NCBI GenBank assembly: GCA_012511845.1
Contig: JAAZFF010000063.1
Location: forward strand, 1-9,001
Direction of reading: 5' to 3'
DNA from: Lentisphaerota bacterium
GTDB taxonomy: Bacteria > Verrucomicrobiota > Kiritimatiellia > RFP12 > UBA3636
Length of the DNA: 9,001 nt
The position numbers and the translations under genes are program-made. Shown here piece after piece: positions 1 to 6,800 of the stretch (within the stretch, counting starts at the first letter, position 1; each line of letters starts with the position of its first letter). The notes under the pieces are model-generated. The model did no database searches. It was given only the letters and a program-made list of their open reading frames with translations, and had not been told where the DNA came from.

Positions 1-538
1 CAATATATACGGGCAGAAGCACGTCACCATTATCAACCAGAATCATTGAACGCGGCGGCGGATTTCCAAACCAGTTAATTTTGCGCAAAGTGCCATCCGG
101 CTCATGCCGTCCCGGTCCAATTACCTGCTTCTGTGCGCCGCCATCGAGCAGTATGGCAACCGTTCCCTCCTGAATCTGCAACCCGCTCGTCAGAAGGCGC
201 TTTACATCACCCAGCTCAAAGCGCTGCCCTAAAAGTCCGGGTGTCTTGTTCCAGACTCCGCCGGCAAGATCCAGCCGCGATTCCGGATGCATCGGCTGGT
301 TGCAGTTCCAGCAGTAATTTGACTCATTTCCAACCCATTTATTACAACCCGGACAGCGCCACCAGCCTCCCGGTGCCACCCAGCCGCATGAACTGCAAAA
401 GCGTGCCTTCTTGCTTACCCTTGCACCACATCGCGGCCATTTACGCTCCTTGCGCGCATTTTCAAGTGCCGACCCTGTCAACGCCCTGCCCGTGGCTGAA
501 TCTATCAATGCTGTACATTTATCTGAGAACAGGCCCAT
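1..538 (-). CDS. Zinc-ribbon protein with possible SPFH-like domain, 3' end outside window
   Basis: The frame is open from an ATG at 538 to the window edge, about 179 residues, with GGAGA about 6 nt upstream of the start. Residues 34-83 hold cysteines C37, C48, C51, C62, C65, C76 and C79, consistent with two tandem zinc ribbons. The first ribbon would need a fourth ligand where W34 now stands, so one knuckle looks incomplete. The stretch after about residue 110 (GLQIQEGTVAILLDGG, then VIGPGRHEPDG) resembles the start of SPFH/band-7-like domains in bacterial zinc-ribbon proteins, but that is only a likeness. The gene lies 46 bp downstream of the HTH gene on the same strand, so the two probably form an operon. 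Function is unknown. Confidence 0.75.
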   Translation of the reverse strand, partial: MGLFSDKCTALIDSATGRALTGSALENARKERKWPRCGARVSKKARFCSSCGWVAPGGWWRCPGCNKWVGNESNYCWNCNQPMHPESRLDLAGGVWNKTPGLLGQRFELGDVKRLLTSGLQIQEGTVAILLDGGAQKQVIGPGRHEPDGTLRKINWFGNPPPRSMILVDNGDVLLPVYI

Positions 539-584
539 GATCATTCTCCTTTTTTACGATTATATATGATTTTAAGCAATATTG

Positions 585-926
585 TCATTTCTTTTTTGAA
601 ACTTCTTCCATGTGCGCGGCGCACCTGCGTAACGCATTGCGCTGCCAGCAATCATTGCAGATCGGCGCATCACACACCTCGCAAGCATGCTGCGCAGAAA
701 GACGGCTGTTATAGTGCCTGCCGCAAGCTCCGCAGTCTACTCCAACTGCTGTCGCCCTGGCTCCTTCAAGATACTTTTCCAAATCCTGCTTTGAGACGCG
801 ATACAGCTTGCCCAAACGAATTGCCGGAAGCTCGCCGCTCCTCACAAGTCTGTAAATCAACTGGTAAGTGACCCCCAGCATCGTTGCCACTTCCTCCAGA
901 CTGTAATGGCTTTTTTCCGTTGTCAT
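585..926 (-). CDS. Excisionase-type HTH protein with C-terminal zinc finger
   Basis: This 113-residue protein starts at ATG 926, with AAGGA about 10 nt upstream. Residues 8-54 match the MerR-like winged helix of excisionase/HTH_17 proteins: YSLEEVATMLGV, a recognition helix near YQLIYRLVRSGELPAI, then the wing RLGKLYRVSKQDLEKYL. Residues 65-105 carry a regular ligand series, C65/C68, C82/C85, C90/C93 and C102/H105. That is enough for two zinc ions and resembles a B-box or treble-clef finger. The protein should bind DNA. The added finger suggests a regulator or adaptor more than a phage excisionase, and no integrase lies nearby. It probably starts the operon with the zinc-ribbon gene at 1-538. 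Confidence 0.8.
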   Translation of the reverse strand: MTTEKSHYSLEEVATMLGVTYQLIYRLVRSGELPAIRLGKLYRVSKQDLEKYLEGARATAVGVDCGACGRHYNSRLSAQHACEVCDAPICNDCWQRNALRRCAAHMEEVSKKK

Positions 927-955
927 TTTATTACATTCCTTTCAATGACACTATT

Positions 956-982
956 TTTATATTATTTACGTTTTCTTGTCAA
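956..982 (-). promoter_or_regulatory. Sigma70-like promoter for the HTH/zinc-ribbon pair
   Basis: On the minus strand a perfect TTGACA (982-977) is followed after 15 nt by TATAAA (961-956), about 30 nt upstream of the HTH gene start. The spacing is slightly short; TAAAAA at 959-954 would give 17 nt. The surrounding A+T-rich DNA supports a promoter. Confidence 0.5.
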
Positions 983-1033
983 CTATTATTTTCTATTTAT
1001 TTTAATTATTTTTGTTTACGTTTGTTTACGTTT
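965..1033. repeat. Three TTTACGTTT motifs around the HTH-gene promoter
   Basis: TTTACGTTT occurs at 965-973, inside the promoter spacer, and at 1015-1023 and 1025-1033 as a 10-bp tandem. All three have the same orientation in very A+T-rich DNA. The placement would suit operator sites for the adjacent HTH protein acting on its own promoter. That role is inference. Confidence 0.4.
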
Positions 1034-1056
1034 GTTATTTTTACCAAATGGCGCAG

Positions 1057-1083
1057 CCCGGCAAGCCGGGCAGTGATCAGTGG
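1057..1083 (+). repeat. 27-bp inverted repeat, left copy
   Basis: This matches the reverse complement of 7319-7345 at 26 of 27 positions. It opens with a small palindrome (CCCGGC-aa-GCCGGG) and runs into the CAGTGATCAGTGG motif shared by the other dispersed repeats here. Similarity stops at the outer edge (1056/7346). The segment 1071-1104 also recurs in direct orientation at 7174-7207 (31/34). Confidence 0.75.
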
Positions 1084-1140
1084 ACAGTGGGTAGCCGATC
1101 AGGAACTGGATCGATATCGCTACCGTTATCGTTGCCGAAG

Positions 1141-1410
1141 CCTGCTGAGCACTGGGAACGCGAGGCTCCGTACTCGCATCGCGGCTGCTTAGCCTCTGCA
1201 TCTCCGCGTCTCTGCATGAGAAAATATGCGCCTGCTGAGCACTGGGATCGCAAGGCTCCGTACTCGCATTGCGGCTGCTTAGCCTCTGCGTCTCCGCATC
1301 TCTGCGTGAGAAAATATGCGCCTGCTGAGCACTGGGAACGCGAGGCTCCGTACTCGCATCGCGGCTGCTTAGCCTCTGCATCTCCGCGTGAGAAAATATG
1401 CGCCTGCTTA
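1141..1410. repeat. Tandem array of about three 90-bp units
   Basis: The units are 1141-1230, 1231-1320 and 1321-1402, with an 8-bp start of a fourth. Units 1 and 2 differ at 6 of 90 positions. Unit 3 equals unit 1 except for an 8-bp deletion. Because 90 is a multiple of three, long open frames appear on both strands, but they have no start signal or domain and break at the 82-bp unit, so they are not called as genes. The unit core (CTGGGA...GGCTCCGTA) is related to the 91-bp dispersed repeat at 1740 and 6980. Confidence 0.85.
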
Positions 1411-1739
1411 GAAACTGCCTACTTTCCACTAACTACTGTCCACTGCCCGAAGGGGCTGGCGAGTTTCTCCCGGCTTCGTCCGTCAACTACGCCGTGACAA
1501 ACCGCCGAGAATCGTTATTGGTTGAGGGGCATGCCTAATAAACAAAATGATGTGCGGACCGCTCTGAGAGCCGTCCCTACCTTGCCCCCTTTGCGTGATT
1601 AGATTTTTATATAACCACTAACCACACGAATCACACGAACGATATTAAAGTTTTGTCATTCCCCCTTTTTTGTGCCTTTCACACTTTTCACGGTTCTTAA
1701 TTCGTTCCCCTCCTCACGGCTCATGAGGACATTCGCCCT
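1411..1739. other. Gene-free intergenic DNA with a short palindrome
   Basis: No credible coding frame is seen. The stretch holds an inverted repeat at 1556-1576 (10-bp arms, one mismatch, 1-nt centre), an 8-bp tandem (CACACGAA) near 1622-1638, and pyrimidine-rich text at 1660-1690. The palindrome lacks an adjacent T-run, so it is only a weak terminator candidate for the minus-strand DGR transcript. The whole looks like a mosaic of dispersed repeats. Confidence 0.5.
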
Positions 1740-1829
1740 GAAGAAAGTGATCAGTGGATAGTGGGTAGCGGGTAGCTGGGACCGCAGGGCTCCGTACCTG
1801 CATCCGACGGCTCAGCACAGCTTCGCCCT
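1740..1829 (+). repeat. 91-bp-family dispersed repeat, left-flank copy
   Basis: It begins GAAGAAAGTGATCAGTGG and continues through GGGTAGCTGGGACCGCAGGG to a CTTCGCCCT end. It is the same composite unit, in the same orientation, as the two tandem copies at 6980-7161. It lies just beyond the TR side of the DGR, so direct repeats bracket about 5.2 kb that includes the retroelement. Confidence 0.8.
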
Positions 1830-1856
1830 TCAGAAAATTCTCCGCGAACTCCGCAC

Positions 1857-1880
1857 CTCCGCGTTGTTTCTATCCCCAAC
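1857..1880. repeat. Short repeat shared with the kinase gene
   Basis: CTCCGCGTTGTTT followed by CTATCCCCAAC recurs at 5921-5943 with one 1-nt gap and one mismatch. The second copy lies inside the target coding sequence, in the linker before the membrane helix. Confidence 0.55.
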
Positions 1881-1922
1881 ACCCAACGCCATCCATGATT
1901 TCTGACCACTGGCTTCCAAAAT

Positions 1923-1975
1923 CCCCGCCGGAACGTTCAGCATACACAACAGTACACCTACCAGCACCGGCGGGG
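1923..1975 (-). other. Inverted repeat downstream of TR, candidate DGR RNA structure
   Basis: CCCCGCCGG (1923-1931) and CCGGCGGGG (1967-1975) are perfect 9-bp arms around a 35-nt loop. In the direction of TR transcription the stem starts about 95 nt after the TR end. In studied DGRs the RNA just downstream of TR is structured and helps the RT complex prime cDNA synthesis. This stem could have that role, which is inference from position alone. Confidence 0.4.
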
Positions 1976-2037
1976 CGCTGCGTCTCTTTGCCCTTGGCAT
2001 ACCTGGTGGCACATCCAAGGGGCAGGAGGCAGTCCGG

Positions 2038-2074
2038 TTCAATGAAGGACATCCATCCACTTCCTTGAGCTGAA
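2038..2074 (-). repeat. Hairpin at the 3' end of the template repeat
   Basis: The arms TTCA and AAGGA, separated by 3-4 unpaired bases, pair with TCCTT and TGAA around a 12-nt loop. The hairpin sits at the same place relative to TR as the hairpin 3842-3880 does to VR. The sequence between the arms is similar to that one, but in the opposite orientation. Confidence 0.45.
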
Positions 2075-2203
2075 GGCGCGAGGGACACGCGAAACCCGAG
2101 GTTGTTGTTCGTGTTCGACGGGTTCCAGTTGTTGCGGTTGGCAACACGGCAGTTCGAAGCGTCGTTGTTCCAACTGCCGCCGCGGTTCACGCGGTTCGAG
2201 CCT
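2070..2203 (-). other. DGR template repeat (TR)
   Basis: This non-coding template lies directly downstream of the RT gene and overlaps its stop codon by two bases. It aligns without gaps to 3878-4011 at 112 of 134 positions. In the coding sense 21 of the 22 mismatches lie on template adenines, and 21 of the 29 adenines between the constant ends are altered in VR. The template holds 13 AAC codons in VR frame. AAC cannot become a stop codon by changing its adenines, as expected of a DGR template. The 29 nt at the 3' end (2070-2098) are identical to VR and correspond to the initiation-of-mutagenic-homing (IMH) end. Read through, the frame gives an FGE-like C-terminus rich in Asn, which should not be annotated as a protein. 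Confidence 0.96.
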
Positions 2204-3203
2204 ATGGACTGCACCCAATAGTTTTCATTATAGCATTTCTGAACCCGGCACTCTCTGCATACCTGACATACGATGTTAGCGGCAGCACGTGCGCAGCAAA
2301 TTCATCTTCTCCCCACTCTCCTTTCTGCAGTTTGTGCCAAAATAACGCCAATTTGTCGGCAAAGCGTTTACGACTGCGCGCCGCCAGTCGCACCCGATCA
2401 GGAAAAACACGGTAGCCAAGCATGGTAACACCTGTAAAAGTACGATTAAGACAGGGTGGCTTCAATTCCAGTCCAAGCTGTTTCAGACAGAAGGTGCGCA
2501 CCTCACGCTCGATTTCATTTAAAGCTTTTTTCTCATTATGCCATATTACAAAGTCGTCCATGTAGCGGATATAGCCGGGCACCCGAACCTGTTCCAGCAG
2601 CCAGTGATCCATCACTGCCAGGTAGTCATTGGCAAAATATTGACTGGCAAGATTGCCAATAGGAATGCCATGCCGGGGTGAAACTGCATAACTATCTATA
2701 ATTTTGTCAAACAAACCAAGCAGCCTGTTATCTTTAAATCTTCTGCACAAACAACCCTTAGGCAGCACATGCGGCATACTGTCAAAATACTTGCGCACAT
2801 CGAGCTTCAAGTACCAGGCATAACGACGCGTATGTTTTTTGGCTCGTTCAAGGCAGGCATGCAGACCCCTGCCTCTTCTGCTGGCAAAGCTGTCGAAAAC
2901 CTGGTAACGCTCAAAGACAGGCTCACAGACATTGATGATAGCGTGGTGCAGCACACGTTCGCGAAAGTCAGCGGCACAAATCAAACGCTCTTTGGGATCA
3001 TAAATTGTAAAGTAGTGATAATTCCCTATCACACAAGTTTCCGCAAGCAAACGAACACGTAATTCGCAAAGCTCATCCACCAAATTCAGCCTGTAAGCCT
3101 CCACCTCCGGCTTGCCGTCTTTGCCACGCCGCGCCTTCCAGAAAGCAAGCCGCAGATTATCATGGCCTGCAATCGCATCATAGAGATTCCCCACCCGCTT
3201 CAC
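2202..3203 (-). CDS. DGR reverse transcriptase
   Basis: The protein has 333 residues and starts at GTG 3203. That start overlaps the stop of the HRDC gene (GTGA), which implies translational coupling. It copies TR RNA into adenine-mutated cDNA that replaces VR. Visible motifs in order are DSFASRRGRGLHA (about 104-116), motif A YLKLDVRKYFDSM with D135, motif B GIPIGNLASQ (179-188, a form typical of DGR enzymes), motif C YMDDF with D216 and D217, and a GVTMLGYRV end motif (258-266). There is no endonuclease or maturase domain, which argues against a group II intron, and no retron msr/msd arrangement. The length is normal for the family. The TR follows at once, and the target gene lies upstream on the same strand. 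Confidence 0.96.
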   Translation of the reverse strand: MKRVGNLYDAIAGHDNLRLAFWKARRGKDGKPEVEAYRLNLVDELCELRVRLLAETCVIGNYHYFTIYDPKERLICAADFRERVLHHAIINVCEPVFERYQVFDSFASRRGRGLHACLERAKKHTRRYAWYLKLDVRKYFDSMPHVLPKGCLCRRFKDNRLLGLFDKIIDSYAVSPRHGIPIGNLASQYFANDYLAVMDHWLLEQVRVPGYIRYMDDFVIWHNEKKALNEIEREVRTFCLKQLGLELKPPCLNRTFTGVTMLGYRVFPDRVRLAARSRKRFADKLALFWHKLQKGEWGEDEFAAHVLPLTSYVRYAESAGFRNAIMKTIGCSP

Positions 3204-3697
3204 TTCTGCTGTTTACCCTCTTTTTCCGCCGCAATCTTCTCAGTTTCCTTAGCAACCGATCCGGCAAAAGACTGAATTAAAGCCTCACCATATCTGGCCG
3301 CTTTGGCATCACCAATGCCCTTAATGCTCTTTAGGCTTGCCATAGTCAGTTGCTCCAACCGTGAGATTGCTGCGAGTTGCTCGTCCGTACACACTGCAAA
3401 GGCCGGAAGACCCTCCTGCGCCGCCAATCGCTTGCGACACTCCCGCAACCGCGAAAAAACGGCAAATTGCGCTGGTGGCAGCACCTCCTTGTAATCCACC
3501 TTCTCCCGGCGGGTTCCGGCATAGGCTGAGCTGGGTGCCGCCTCAAGATACTCTATGCAAAAAGCCCAGCAGCTCTCCCGACCGTTCTGGATAAATTCAC
3601 GCTGTACCGTCAACACACGATGCCCCGCTAAAAAACGGTTCATTTCTTCGCAACCGCCCGGGTCGCCGACTGAAACAGTAAAAGTTTTAAATCGCAT
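3200..3697 (-). CDS. HRDC-domain DGR accessory protein
   Basis: The protein has 165 residues. I chose ATG 3697 because GGAGA stands 8 nt before it; a TTG at 3712 would place that Shine-Dalgarno inside the gene. Residues 1-55 (RFKTFTVSV, then EEMNRFLAGHRVLTVQREF) form a small alpha/beta segment of the kind seen before HRDC domains in DGR cassettes. Residues about 70-145 are an HRDC domain (DYKEVLPPAQFAVFSRLREC, FAVCTDEQLAAI, SLKSIKGIGDAKAARYG), a helical nucleic-acid-binding fold known from RecQ and RNase D. The tail is Lys/Glu-rich. No Avd gene is present, so this protein may do Avd's job of helping the RT bind template RNA or target DNA. HRDC partners of DGR RTs are known; the role here is inferred from position. 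Confidence 0.85.
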   Translation of the reverse strand: MRFKTFTVSVGDPGGCEEMNRFLAGHRVLTVQREFIQNGRESCWAFCIEYLEAAPSSAYAGTRREKVDYKEVLPPAQFAVFSRLRECRKRLAAQEGLPAFAVCTDEQLAAISRLEQLTMASLKSIKGIGDAKAARYGEALIQSFAGSVAKETEKIAAEKEGKQQK

Positions 3698-3710
3698 TTT
3701 CTCTATCTCC

Positions 3711-3747
3711 AAAAAAAATCACGTCGGCAGGGGGCCATGCCCCCTGC
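3711..3747 (-). terminator. Terminator-like hairpin between target and HRDC-RT genes
   Basis: A perfect 9-bp stem (GCAGGGGGC, 3-nt loop, GCCCCCTGC; 3727-3747) is followed on the minus strand by 8 nt and then eight T (3718-3711). The T-run directly precedes the HRDC ribosome binding site. The gap between stem and T-run is longer than usual, so it may only attenuate. It would reduce RT expression relative to the kinase. Confidence 0.45.
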
Positions 3748-3766
3748 ACCCCCAGCGGCACGTCGT

Positions 3767-3829
3767 GGCGGTGGCGCGGCTCTCGCTCCGCTCAGGGCGG
3801 CATCCGCCGCCCACGCCCGCGCCACCGCC
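3767..3829. repeat. GC-rich nested inverted repeat downstream of VR
   Basis: Perfect 13-bp arms (3767-3779 and 3817-3829) enclose a 37-nt loop. The loop contains a second perfect hairpin, GGGCGGC-atcc-GCCGCCC (3795-3812). The stretch 3720-3840 is far more G+C-rich than the genes beside it. It may be a REP-like palindrome or a structure that assists retrohoming into the nearby VR. Confidence 0.7.
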
Positions 3830-3841
3830 TCGCCACGCCGC

Positions 3842-3880
3842 CAGCTCAAGGAAAGTGGACCGGATGCTCTCATTGAACTG
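3842..3880. repeat. Inverted repeat at the 3' end of VR
   Basis: The arms CAGCTCAA (3842-3849) and TTGAACTG (3873-3880) pair at 7 of 8 positions, with one G-T wobble, around a 23-nt loop. The distal arm overlaps the last three bases of VR and the stop region of the target gene. Hairpins or cruciforms just past the IMH are known to aid target recognition in the Bordetella phage DGR. The position here is comparable, the loop larger. Confidence 0.55.
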
Positions 3881-6800
3881 AAGGCGCGAGGGACACGCGA
3901 AACCCGTGGTTGCGGTGCGTGAGCGACGGGGGCCAGCCGCGGCGGCCGGCAACACGGCAGTACGAAGCGACGTTGACCCAACTGCCGCCGCGGGCCACGC
4001 GGCACGAGCCTGTACGCGGCCCTGAAGGATCGCTACTTGTCAAACCGTTATAACTGTCCTGATACCAGTCGTGGCACCACTCCCAGACGTTGCCGCTCAT
4101 ATCGTGCAAACCCAACTCATTAGGTGCCTTGGTCCCCATGACATGGGTTTTGCTGTCACTATTGCTGCTGTACCACGCCACAGTGTCAAGGTTCTCGCTG
4201 CCGCTGTAGCTATAGCCGCGGCTCTTTGTCCCGCCACGGGCGGCGAACTCCCACTCCGCCTCGGTCGGCAAGCGATAGACATACCCCTCCGGCAAACGCC
4301 CGGCGCGGCGCTCCAGCTCGGTCAACTTATCGCAAAACTCCACACACTGGTTCCATGAGACCCTTTCCACGGGCAAGTTGTCGCCCTTGAAGTAACTTGG
4401 ATTGTCGCCCATTATGGAACGCCACTGTGCCTGCGTTACCTCCGTCTTCCCCAGCCAGTAGCCACGCGTGATCTTCACAGTACGGACTGGTTTTTCATTA
4501 CTATCGCCGTCATCCGATCCAGTCCGGAAACTCCCCGGCGCCACCGGGACCAACTCAAGCTTCACGCCGCCGCCCAAGTCAACCACACGCGTTTCACCGG
4601 CTTTCGGTTCCTTATGCTCCTCCAGCGTCACGGTCATGCGACCCTCTTTTCCCGGTTCAAGCGCTGCAACCTGGATTTCCACTTCGCTGTACCCCGCAGC
4701 TTTTACAATCAGTGAAAGCGGAGTCAGTGACTCGACAGCAAGTTTCTCGCCTGCCTTTCCAAGTCGCTCACCGGTTTTGGAATAAACTTCAGCATTCCGA
4801 ACATTGGAGTTCAACGTAAGGCTCGCTTTGTCCGGTACAAGTTCAAACAGGACAGTCGCTGTCTTGCCGTCCTCGATTTTTACACTCTGCTTTTTCGCTA
4901 CAAAGCCGACTGCTTCAAAGGTAAATTCAAGCCTTTCACACGGGAGTCCTTCTTCTGTATGCGGCAACCTGGTAATCCTCTTTGATGGGGCATCGCCGAT
5001 TTTCAGCCGTTTCTCCGTCTTTTCCAGGTAAGCTCCGGCTGTTCCACTTGCCGATACATCTATTTTGACTGCGCCGCTTTCTGCCACCAGACTGACCTGC
5101 TCTGAAACATGACCGTTTGGCGGGATGTTCAGCGTAACAGTCTCTCTGCGGAAGCCCGGTGTGAAAACGCTCAAATTATGCTCTCCAGCTGCCAGCCCGG
5201 TAATGCGCTTGTTTGTACGACCTATTTCCCTGCCGGAAACATCAAGTACCGCCGCATCGCGGGCGCAGCTTATCTGGACAGAGCCGGGGAGACCTGTCAG
5301 GGTCTTGCGCACCTGGGCAGGACGTCCGCTGATTATCTGAACTTCTTCTACACCGGCAGCATAATCCCTGAGGCTGAGTTCCAGCGTGTATCTGCCTTCC
5401 GGGAGTGTCCCGATATTATATCTGCCGCCGGCATCCGATTTCCCCAAATCTGTTCGTTTGCCATCCGAATCGGTAATGACTATTTTTGCCCCGGGGGTTG
5501 TTATTATATTCAGCTCTCCTCGCAAGACAGTTAACCGTTCAGAAAAAGAACTGTTCTGCGCAGATATAACGATGTCCTTTTGCAAAGGAGTATAGCCGGC
5601 ATGAGTCAAATCAAGAGTATATTCTCCAGGAGCTATTTCCAGGCTGTATCCATCTTTTGCTACTGTTCCTTCGGCAACAAATCGTGTACCTGCATAAAGA
5701 ATCACCTTGGTGCCAGTCGGCTGACAGCTCAAGCTGAACTTTACCAATTCCATCCCGTTCGTGCCCTGAGGAGAAACAACCTGTGTTTCAGTCGATACAG
5801 GCGGTATTGTGTCTTTTTCAGGATTAGCCTGCCACGCTTTGTAGCCCCCCCAGGTCAGCCCAGCCGCCAACACCAAATACACAACGCCTTTTAGCCACTT
5901 CCTCCCCGCGTTCTCCGCCTCTCCGCGTTGTTTAATCCCCAACCCCGCCAGCAACTCCGTACCATCCGAAAAGCGATCTTTGGGATCATGTTCCAGGCAG
6001 CGGTCTATAACCGGATTCCAACGGGAAGAAAGACCCTTTACAACTTCACTGACCGCTTTTGCGCGCCCCGTTGGTCTTCTTCCCGTCAGCAGGCGGTACA
6101 GCATAACACCGAAGGCGTAGATGTCGCTGGCAGGTGAAACAGGCACATTGATATCGCCGCGCTGCTCCGGTGACATATAGTCATACGTACCGAGGAGTGC
6201 ATCGGCAGATGAACGTCCTCCGCTTTGGCGGTCACTGTCCAGAGTGGGTTCATCACCAATTGAGAGTTCAGGTAACGATTTACCTTGCGTCAGCTTCGGA
6301 GAAGCACGCCCTGCCGGTGCCGTTGCACCCTCCGTATGCATAGTGTTGAGCGAGCGGCGGGACATCGAGTGGGCAATGCTCATGTGGATCTGGCTCTGGA
6401 GATACTCTTCACCTATCGCTTTGGCAAGACCAAAATCAGTCACCCTGGCATTGCCGTTACTGTCTATGAGAATATTGGCAGGTTTTATGTCGCGATGTAT
6501 CACTCCCTGCTCGTGAGCATAAGCCAGTGCCTCTGCAACCTGACGCGACCAGCGTCGCACATCGGCTTCTTCAAGACGGTTCCGGGGTGATGCTTTCAGC
6601 AGATCGTGCAGCGACTGCGATTTTCCATCGGCTCCCGCAACAAAATCCATGACCAGATAATATCGTCCTGATTCGGAGTCGTGCCCCACATGATGCACCC
6701 GCACGATATGCCGATGCTCGAGAGTCTGCATCAGACGTCCTTCATCAAAAAAACGCGCTACAAAATTGCCGTCTGTCGCCGCCTCTTGAGGCAGCAGCTT

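Noticed and set aside
585..926. Phage or integrative element excisionase
   Set aside because: The HTH is of that class, but no integrase, att site or phage gene is present, and the zinc finger is not typical of excisionases.
1141..1410. CRISPR array
   Set aside because: Units are 90 bp and nearly identical along their whole length, with no unique spacers and no cas genes.
1012..1497. Long open frames on both strands through the tandem repeats
   Set aside because: They exist because the 90-bp unit is a multiple of three; there is no ribosome binding site or domain, and the frame relation changes at the 82-bp unit.
1556..1576. Strong rho-independent terminator for the DGR
   Set aside because: The palindrome is good, but the T-run needed right after the stem is missing on both strands.
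1870..2214. Open frame of 114 codons resembling an FGE C-terminus
   Set aside because: It is the template repeat read through. It has no N-terminal domain or start signal, and its Asn runs are the AAC codons of the template.
2202..3203. Group II intron or retron reverse transcriptase
   Set aside because: No maturase or endonuclease domain, no intron ends and no msr/msd; the GIPIGNLASQ motif, the HRDC partner and the TR/VR pair fit a DGR.
3698..3712. Longer HRDC protein from TTG at 3712
   Set aside because: The extra five codons contain the GGAGA that serves the ATG at 3697.
3719..3955. Open frames on both strands in the GC-rich DNA after the target gene
   Set aside because: They are frame shadows of VR plus high-G+C text without stops; no start signal or recognisable domain.
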